This document shows positions 8,501 to 16,500 of a stretch of 64,000 bases of DNA, piece by piece. Position 1 is the stretch's first letter. Each line of letters opens with the position of its first letter. The stretch is from JADGQN01 sp035315185 (GTDB lineage: Bacteria; Desulfobacterota; Syntrophorhabdia; Syntrophorhabdales; WCHB1-27): positions 1-64,000 of the forward strand of contig DATFYE010000032.1 in the NCBI GenBank assembly GCA_035315185.1. The letters are read 5' to 3'. Below the pieces are notes generated by a model that was given only the letters and a program-made list of their open reading frames with translations, was not told where the DNA came from and did no database searches. The translations under genes were made by a program, and so were the position numbers.

Positions 8501-9595
8501 ATGAAAGAGCAGGATAGAACGGAAGAAAAACTCATAAGCGAACTGACAGCGATGCAGCAGCGTGTTGCTGAGCTGGAAGAGATAGAATTTGAGCGCGAGC
8601 AAGCTGAAATAGCACTTCAGGAAAACCATAGATATACCGAGGCGATCATCGAGACCGTGCGTGAAGCCCTTGTGGTGCTTGACGCGCATCTGAAGGTTCT
8701 CTCGGTTAACTGGGGTTTCTGCAATACGTTCCAGGTAACGTCTGACGAAACTATAGGAAAGTTCATCTTCGATCTCGGAAATGGACAATGGGACATCCCC
8801 GCCCTCCGAAAGCTGCTTGAAGATATCCTGCCGACAAATACCAAGTTCGATCACTATGAGGTTGACCATATATTCCCCTCCATAGGGCACAAGATAATGC
8901 TTCTTAACGCCCGCAGGATCTATCAGGAAGGTACGGGCACGCGGAAGATCCTCCTTGCCATTGAAGACATCACCGAGCGCAAGCAGGCAGAGACAAAATT
9001 GCAGGCTTCCGAAACGCGGTACCGGCGGCTCTTTGAGACAGCACAGGATGGGATCCTGATCCTCGATGCGGACACCGGACAGATACATGACGTGAATCCA
9101 TTCCTGGTAGATATGCTGGGATACACCCCCGATGAATTCCTGGGAAAGAAGCTCTGGGAGATAGGTGCGTTCAAAGACATCGAAGCAAGCAAGGCGGCGT
9201 TTACTGAATTACAGCGTAAAGGGTATGTCCGTTATGAAGACTTGCCTCTCAGCGCAAGGGACGGACGGGAGATGGCCGTGGAATTTGTCAGTAATGTATA
9301 CCAGGTCAATCATCACAAAGTGATCCAATGCAACATCCGTGACATCACCGAGCGCAAGCAGGCAGAGGAGGAACGGGAAAGGCTTATTATTGCACTCAGA
9401 GATGCGCTGTCTAAAGTCAAGACCTTGAGTGGTATGTTGCCTATCTGCGCTTCCTGTAAGAAAATCCGCAATGATGAAGGGTACTGGGAGCAGGTGGAGA
9501 CCTATATAACCGACCACTCCGGAGCGGAATTCACCCATGGCCTTTGTCCGGATTGTGCAAAGAGAGTCTATCCGGAATACTATGAAAAGAAATGA
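8501..9595 (+). CDS. tandem PAS-domain sensory protein with C-terminal Cys4 motif
   Basis: The 364-residue soluble protein has an N-terminal coiled segment, PAS domain 1 at about residues 45-165 and PAS domain 2 at about 165-295, each ending in DITERKQAE. The C-terminal 60 residues carry two Cys pairs (ICASCKK and LCPDCAK) with the stretch NDEGYWEQVETYITDHSG between them. This tail is common on stand-alone PAS proteins and may bind a metal; that is inferred. There is no kinase, GGDEF or EAL domain, so the output must be a protein contact. The start is ATG 8501 behind GGAGG (8487-8491), not the earlier in-frame ATG 8474. A terminator-like hairpin follows. Confidence 0.85.
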   Translation: MKEQDRTEEKLISELTAMQQRVAELEEIEFEREQAEIALQENHRYTEAIIETVREALVVLDAHLKVLSVNWGFCNTFQVTSDETIGKFIFDLGNGQWDIPALRKLLEDILPTNTKFDHYEVDHIFPSIGHKIMLLNARRIYQEGTGTRKILLAIEDITERKQAETKLQASETRYRRLFETAQDGILILDADTGQIHDVNPFLVDMLGYTPDEFLGKKLWEIGAFKDIEASKAAFTELQRKGYVRYEDLPLSARDGREMAVEFVSNVYQVNHHKVIQCNIRDITERKQAEEERERLIIALRDALSKVKTLSGMLPICASCKKIRNDEGYWEQVETYITDHSGAEFTHGLCPDCAKRVYPEYYEKK

Positions 9596-9622
9596 GATGG
9601 TGACAGATGTCACTTCCAGACG

Positions 9623-9659
9623 GCAGTAGAAAGAAGAGACTTTCTACTGCGTTTGTGAT
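9623..9659 (+). terminator. hairpin after PAS gene, probable terminator
   Basis: GCAGTAGAAAG (9623-9633) and CTTTCTACTGC (9640-9650) form a perfect 11-bp stem with a 6-base loop, 28 bases after the stop codon. It is followed by GTTTGTG, a weak U-rich tail. Position and stability fit termination of the PAS transcript, although the tail is not ideal. Confidence 0.6.
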
Positions 9660-9786
9660 AGAATAAATATGTTCTACTGGTTTTTATAGTCATCCACTTA
9701 TCTTAACTGCCTCTCTTCGTCACGTGGAGAATCTATCAGAGACGAGGGGTCACTGCCAGCCGCCCCCAAAAGAAAGGGGTACCAGT

Positions 9787-10164
9787 ATGGCTTCCGGACA
9801 GCGACTTCGTGTTTTGGTTGTGGAGGATGGTGAAGACACATTCAACGCAACCACCACTATGCTCGAACGTCTGGGCTGCAGCGTGAAGGGTGAGACGCAA
9901 AGCCTTGAGGCGTTAAGAGCCTTCTCAGAAGAACCTGATCGATTTGACCTTGCTATCCTTGACAATGTCATGGACGGATTGACAGGGCTGGAACTTGCCA
10001 AGCGATTCAGACGTATCCGCCCCGGTTTCCCTGTCATGCTCTATACGGGAAACGTTGGCACGCCATCACCCGAAGAGATAGAGGCTGCCGGTATCGGGCG
10101 GGTCGTATTCAAACCGCTGACCTCGGGAGAACTGGAAGGGCTGATAAAGGAGGCACTGAGCTGA
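9787..10164 (+). CDS. stand-alone response regulator receiver (CheY-like)
   Basis: The 125-residue protein is a single receiver domain with all key residues: acidic pair E13/D14, phospho-acceptor D59 (in AILDNVMDG), T87 (LYTGN) and K109 (FKPLT). No output domain follows, so it should act through protein contacts or in a phosphorelay. I chose ATG 9787, behind AAGAAAGGGG, over the in-frame 9724 start, which adds a 21-residue Pro-rich tail not typical of receivers. It lies 190 bases after the PAS sensor but behind that gene's hairpin terminator. The cognate kinase is unknown. Confidence 0.88.
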   Translation: MASGQRLRVLVVEDGEDTFNATTTMLERLGCSVKGETQSLEALRAFSEEPDRFDLAILDNVMDGLTGLELAKRFRRIRPGFPVMLYTGNVGTPSPEEIEAAGIGRVVFKPLTSGELEGLIKEALS

Positions 10165-10209
10165 GGAGTAAAAAGCCTGTAGAAAAAATAACTAAGCGGG
10201 GAAAGGAAA

Positions 10210-10225
10210 TGCTCCCGAAAGGGAG
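10210..10225 (+). promoter_or_regulatory. GAAA-capped hairpin in front of small gene
   Basis: GCTCCC (10210-10215), GAAA (10216-10219) and GGGAGC (10220-10225) make a perfect 6-bp stem closed by a GNRA tetraloop. The 3' arm contains the GGGAG that could act as the Shine-Dalgarno of the gene at 10237, so folding could mask it. No T-run follows on either strand, which argues against a terminator. Confidence 0.35.
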
Positions 10226-10236
10226 CAAAAACAGAC

Positions 10237-10530
10237 ATGCAAAGAGAACCGATAGACAGGCAAAGCTTGTTAGCACTTGTTACAAAGACAGCATCGAAGT
10301 TCCCTCCACAAAACGACAACGATAATGCACGCCCTTTCAGGTTGATAAGCGTGGATTACCTGGATGGGAAAATAACGCATCCGCAGTTTAACCTCCTCTA
10401 TGCGCAGGGAAAGACTGCAGAGCAGATAACAGACGGAATAGTCAACGCACTTAGCAACAGGCTGTCCCGAATGCCTCTGAAGCCGGGGCGCGTGGATGAG
10501 ATGGTCCCGGAGAAATGGCGCGTGAGGTAA
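10237..10530 (+). CDS. small hypothetical protein
   Basis: This is a 97-codon frame with a plausible protein-like composition (RPFRLISVDYLDGKITHPQF, then LYAQGKTAEQITDGIV) but no family that I recognise. A GGGAG lies upstream as part of a perfect hairpin (10210-10225) that ends 11 bases before the ATG. The gene ends 18 bases before the stop of the convergent cyclic glucan synthase. It is probably real but uncertain. Confidence 0.45.
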   Translation: MQREPIDRQSLLALVTKTASKFPPQNDNDNARPFRLISVDYLDGKITHPQFNLLYAQGKTAEQITDGIVNALSNRLSRMPLKPGRVDEMVPEKWRVR

Positions 10531-10548
10531 GGCAAGACCTTGAGATGA

Positions 10549-13500
10549 TCAGCTGCGTGCGCCGGGTATGCGCACTTCGACCGCATGTTCCTTGCGGTCG
10601 TCAACAAGGGGAATAAACTTGTCGGGTTGTTCAACGCCATCAACAGTCACAATCGTCTCGCCATTCCCGGCGCGTGTTTGCAGAACGGCGATGTGGTATA
10701 CGGTCTCGCGATATCGGTAGTGCACCTTGAACGTCTCCCAATCCAAAGGGAGGCACGGAACGATACGCAGTTTCTCCTTTTCAAGCCTCAGCCCCAGGAG
10801 TGACTCCAGGATAAGCCGGTACATCCATCCGGCCGATCCCGTGTACCACGTCCATCCGCCGCGGCCCGTGTGCGGGGAGAGCGCATATACGTCGGCTGCA
10901 ACGACGTAAGGCTCCACTTTGTAGGTTGCAATCTCCTCGGGAGATCGACCATGGTTCAAGGGATTTATCATTGCCAGCAGTTCCCACGCGCGCCGGCTAT
11001 CGCCCAATTTAGCGAATGCCATCGCTGCCCAGATTGCCCCATGAGTATACTGCCCGCCATTCTCCCTGACACCCGGCACGTACCCTTTTATATAGCCAGG
11101 GTTCAAATTCGACGTGTCGAATGGGGGTTCCAGGAGGCGGATCAGCGCGTGGTCCCGGTCAATGAGACGCTTGTCGACTGCTTCCATTGCCAGGCGCGAG
11201 CGCTCGGCGTCGCCCGCACCGGATAAAACAGACCAGCTTTGCGCAATCGAATCAATCTGGCATTCGGGATTACTCGCCGAACCGAGCGGCGAGCCATTGT
11301 CGAAGTAAGCGCGTCGATACCACTGCCCATCCCAGCCATGCTGCTCGACATTGCGGCGCAGTTCTGCCGCCTCCTTCCGGCAGCGCTCGACGAAGGGCAG
11401 GTCTTCGCGCACGCGGGCAACCTCACTGAACAGCATGAGCACTTCATAAAGGAAAAAAGCCAGCCAGACACTTTCACCTTTGCCGTGTGCGCCGACAAGA
11501 TTCATGCCGTCGTTCCAGTCACCGGAGCCCATGAGCGGCAGGCCGTGCTCACCGGTCTTGAGGCCCCTCAGAATGGCTCGCACACAGTGTTCATACAGAC
11601 TGGCCGTTTCTTCAGACCGGCTGGGTAGGTCGTAGTAGGAGTCTTCTTCTGCGTTTACAGGGCGCCCTTTGACGAACCGAATGGGCTCGTCCAACACCCC
11701 GGTGTCCCCGGTGCTCAGAACGTAACGGCAGGTCGCCAGGGGCAACCAGAGGTAATCATCCGAGCAGTGCGTGCGCACGCCACGGCCTGAAGGAGGATGC
11801 CACCAATGCTGGACATCTCCCTCCTGGAACTGACGGGCTGCGCAGCGGAGTAAGTGCTCGCGTATGAGGCGCGGCTCGGTGTGGACGAGCGCCATCACGT
11901 CCTGCAACTGGTCGCGGAAACCGAAGGCACCCCCAGGCTGGTAGTATCCGCTCCGCGCCCAAACACGGCAAGCGAGAGTCTGGTACAGGAGCCACCCGTT
12001 GGTCAGCACGTTGAGGGACTCATCTGGTGTGTCCACATTTACTGCGCCGAGAGTGTGGTTCCAGTAATGCCAGACCGTTTCGAGCACGTCACGCGCAGCA
12101 GCGGATCCGCGGAAACGATGCGCCAGGTTGCCGGCGTGATTGGCATCTCTCCCTACGCCGAGCGTGAATATGAGTTCACGCTCTTGTCCGTCGCCAAGCT
12201 CGAAAGGAACCTGGATTGCGGCGCACGGATCCAAAGCGGCCCCCACTTTGCCGGAAAGGAACGACCGGCCCATAGCAGCGGGACTCCCGAGCGTGCCGTT
12301 ACGCCCAAGGAACTCTGCCCGGTCGCCGGTTAAGGTTTGAGTCTCGTGGTCCACGTGGAAAAAAGCAACACGGTCCGCGAACTCCGTGTTATAGGGGTTC
12401 CGAGCGAAGAGCGCCCCACTAACAGGATCAACTTCGGTGACCACGTGCATGGTCGATTTAGGCAGCAGATCTCCCAGCACCCATTCCACATATCCCGTGG
12501 CAGAGAGCCGGCGGGATCGGCCGGACTCATTTCGCACTTTCAACACCGTGAACTTGATCGGCTGATCCAGGGCCACATAGACCCACAGCTCAGACCGGAT
12601 GCCGCCGTCTGTGTGCTCGAAGACGCTGTAGCCGAATCCGTGGCGGCTGACGTACGACTGCGGGCCGCGGCTCGGCAGCGGCGTGGGGGACCAGAAATGG
12701 CCGCTCTCTTCATCACGGAGGTAAAAAGCCTCACCGCTCGAATCGCTTACGGGGTCGTTGTACCAGGGAGTGAGTCGGAACTCGTGGGCATTCTCGCTCC
12801 AGGTACAGCCCAGGCCGCTCTCCGAGATGACCGTTCCGAAGTGCGGGTTCGCAAGCAGGTTCACCCACGGCGCCGGTGTCGTTTGCCCGTGTGAGGTCGT
12901 AACCACGTACTCGCGCCCGTCCGGGGTGAATCCTCCCAGGCCATTGAAGAAGATCAGATCGTGTCGAGCCACCCCCGTGGTCGCCAAGGGCTCTGAGCGG
13001 TGTGTACCGGTCGGCGTGAAACGCGGAACGAGCACTTCCGCCAGGCGGCGCCGGTGGATCTGGTCCCACAGCGTTCCCCGGCTGTCGGTCAGGATGGCAC
13101 GCGCGACCGCCTGCAGCAGAACGCGATCCTCGTTCGATATCTGGTCCGCGGCTCGCACAAAGATGCCGCCGGGTCGATCGGTCACGTTGGCCTCAAGGCC
13201 TGCGGCAATCAACCCCATGATCTGTTCGTGGAGTAGTTGCCGGTAACCGGCACGATCTTCGTTCCAGATCACCAGGTCCACGGCCAGTCCTTTCAGGCGC
13301 CAGTAAGCGTGGGCCTGCACGAGTTGGCGCACCAGGTCGATATTGGCCGGGTCTCCAATCTGCAGCAGCACGATCGGCAAATCGCCCGAAATAGAGTAGC
13401 CCCACAAGCCGGATTGTCCGCGGCGGTTCTTGCCCAGAACGCTCGCGTCAGCGCGTAATGAGGAATTGGCGTAGATCACAGGGGCAGCCAGGTGCGCGTA

Positions 13501-16500
13501 AAGTTGCGCATCGGCCTCCGTGGCATTGAGCTGCCGCAGCACCACCTGGGCGTGTGTCCACGCGAGATCGAAGGCTCGATCCGCGAGGCGCCGATCCCGG
13601 TATTTCTCGGCAAGGCTTAAGACAGCGTCACGGGTTTCGGCGACGCCTGAGACAATATCGATCGTCGCCGACTTTCCAGGATCGAGCGTGATTCGATGAC
13701 GGATCGCGACAATCGGATCGAGCACGGAGCCCTGGCTGCCCGAGAGCGCCGCGGACCCTCTCATTGCTTGCGGATCAACGACCGTGTTTCCGCGGCCGAT
13801 GAACCGCAAGCGGTCGGTCTCATAGGAAACTTCTTCGATGTCTGCCCCGTGCACGGCCATCAGGTGAAACATCCAGGGCACCGGTTCATCGAGGGAGCGG
13901 GGCCGGCGGGTGCAGAGGATCGCCCCGCGTTGGGGGAGGATCTCCGTCTGAACAAAGAGGTTGCTGAACGCCGGATGCAACGCGTCCGCGGCAGGCGACG
14001 CGAGAACGACTTCGGCATAACTCGTAACCTCGATCGTCCTATGCGTGCTGGAGCGGTTGATGATGGTGGTTCGGCGGAGTTCAATATCGTCCTCCGGAGA
14101 GACGGCGATCACCGTATGCGTGTCGAAGTCGTGGTCACGCCACCGGAACTCCGCTCGTGCCTCCGAGAAAATCGCTTCGTACTTGTCCGATTGTTTGAGC
14201 GTCGGCTGATATGCGGTCGACCAGAACTCCCCGCTGGCCACGTCGCGGATGTAACAGAACGTGCCCCAGTTGTCGCGGGTAGTGTCTTCGCGCCAGCGCG
14301 TGACCGCGATATCCTTCCAGCGGCTGTAACCGCTCCCCGCGTTTGTGATCATCACGTGGTATCTGCCGTTCGACAACAACTGTACTTCCGGAATCGGCGT
14401 GTCCGGGCCACTGAAAACACGGACCCGCGTCTCCGGGCCGGTGGGAGTCGTACGTAAATCGGAGAGATCTGGGACGTGCCAGTAGAACGCCGTGGCCTTT
14501 GGAACCCGCTCCTGGAGCAGGAGCGCGGTCGCCTGGAACCGCGGATCCGACCCGAATCGTTTTTGCATCGGACGATCCAGGAGCAGATAGGCCAGAGATA
14601 GGAGGCTCATGCCCACGTGATGCGCCATGAAGGAGCGAACCACCGCGTTCGATTTTCCAGCCGGCAGACGCGAAGGAGTGTAGTCGATTGCTTCATAGAG
14701 GCCATAGTCGCCTTCAAATCCTGAGGCGGCGAGTCGCTGAAGATTCAGACACGCCTCTTCGGGCGTCACCATCAGCGCCAGAGCCGACGCATACGGCGCG
14801 ATGACCAGATCCTCCGCGAGTCCGCGTTTGAGCCCCATACCGGGCACGCCAAATGCGCGGTACTGGTAGTTGAGGCGAACGTCGACCATGTTGTAGCACG
14901 ATTCAGAAATGCCCCATGGTACGCCGCGCCGCCTCCCATACTCGATCTGCTGCTCCACGGCCGCCTTGTAAGTCTGGTCGAGCAGCGTGTTTTCGTACGT
15001 GGGCATCACCAGGAGCGGCATCAGGTACTCGAACATCGAACCGCTCCACGAAAGAAGAATCGGCTCTCCACCGGCCGTGGTCAGGAGGCGCCCCAGGGCA
15101 AACCAGCTCTCCTGCGGCAGTTGTCCCTGCGCGATCCCGACGAACGTGCACAATCGCGCCTCCGATGCGAGCAGATCATAGAAACTGGCATCCCGCCGGT
15201 GCTCGCCCACGTTGTACCCGATAGCCAATAAATGGCGCGCCTCGTCGAACAGGAAGTCATACTCCATGCGGGATAGTTCGCTGGATTGCAGCGCGAGGAG
15301 GTCGATAGCCGCGATCCTTGCTCTGGCACGGGTGCTTGCGTCCGTGATGCACCGTTGAATATCGATCAACCACTCGCCCTCCTGGAGGGCTACGCACCCG
15401 CCCAGACCACTTCCGATTGCCGGCAGTGGCCTGGCCTCAAGTCCTGCCAGTTCGCGCAGGGTTGGGATCTCATCGATGGCGTCAAAGTCGTTGGCTCTAT
15501 TCTGAGGGATCGGGAGTAGAATCCACGGAGCGAGAAATGCCAGCTCATCGAGGGCGCCCTGGCATTGCCGGATGAAGGCGCGTGCCCAGTGCTTTGCCTC
15601 ACTCTGGGCCTCGCCATCGAGGCTTCGCACCACTTCAGTAGCGGATGCCGTCAGCCGGTCGAGACAGAGCCGCGCAGCGGTGAGCGAGGTTGGCAGGGAA
15701 TCGCACGCGGACGCCAGATCCTCCTGAAGTTTAGCGAGCTGGGCCTTCGCTGTTCCTCCTGCAGCGTCCACGAGAATCCTCAGTGTGTCGCTTAAGCCCT
15801 CAAACAACCGGGTTGCCAGGATCTTCTGATCGGGTAGCGTGGCGAGACCCGGGCGCAAGGTCAGCAGGTCGGCTGCAAGGTTCCCGCTGTCCACCGTCGA
15901 GACGTAGAGAGGCTGCAGTGGTTTCAGAGAGAGGGTATCGTACCAGTTGTAGAAGTGGCCTCGATGGCGCTCCAGGGCCTCCATCGCGCGGAATGCATGC
16001 TCCGTGCGCTCAATAAGTTGCCCGGCTGGTATATAGCCGAAGTCGTACGCGGACAAATTCGCGAGTAGCGCAAGTCCTATGTTGGTCGGGGACGTGCGAT
16101 GCCCAACCGCGCCGACGGGATGCTCTTGATAGTTATCGGGCGGCAGCCAATGATCTACCGGACCGACGAACGTTTCGAAGAACGCCCACGTCTTCCGGGC
16201 AAGCATCCGGAGAAAGACGGTCTGGTCAGCCGTCAGCCTTGCTCCTCGGCGAGCGAGCGGCCGACTGATCCACCATGCGATGGCGGGAGAGGCAAACCAG
16301 AGGCCCAGGATAGGTGCAGCAAAATAGAGCGCGGCCGGCCTTGAAAGTGCCAGATAGGAGAGCGCAGCACAGGCAATGATTGGGGCAATCCACATCGTCC
16401 GGTAAGAGGCAACGAGGTCCGTGCGCCTGGTGCGATCCGAGTCGCTCGACGGATTCCACTCCAGGAGTCGTCTGCGTATGGCGAGCCGCCAGGCCGTGCG

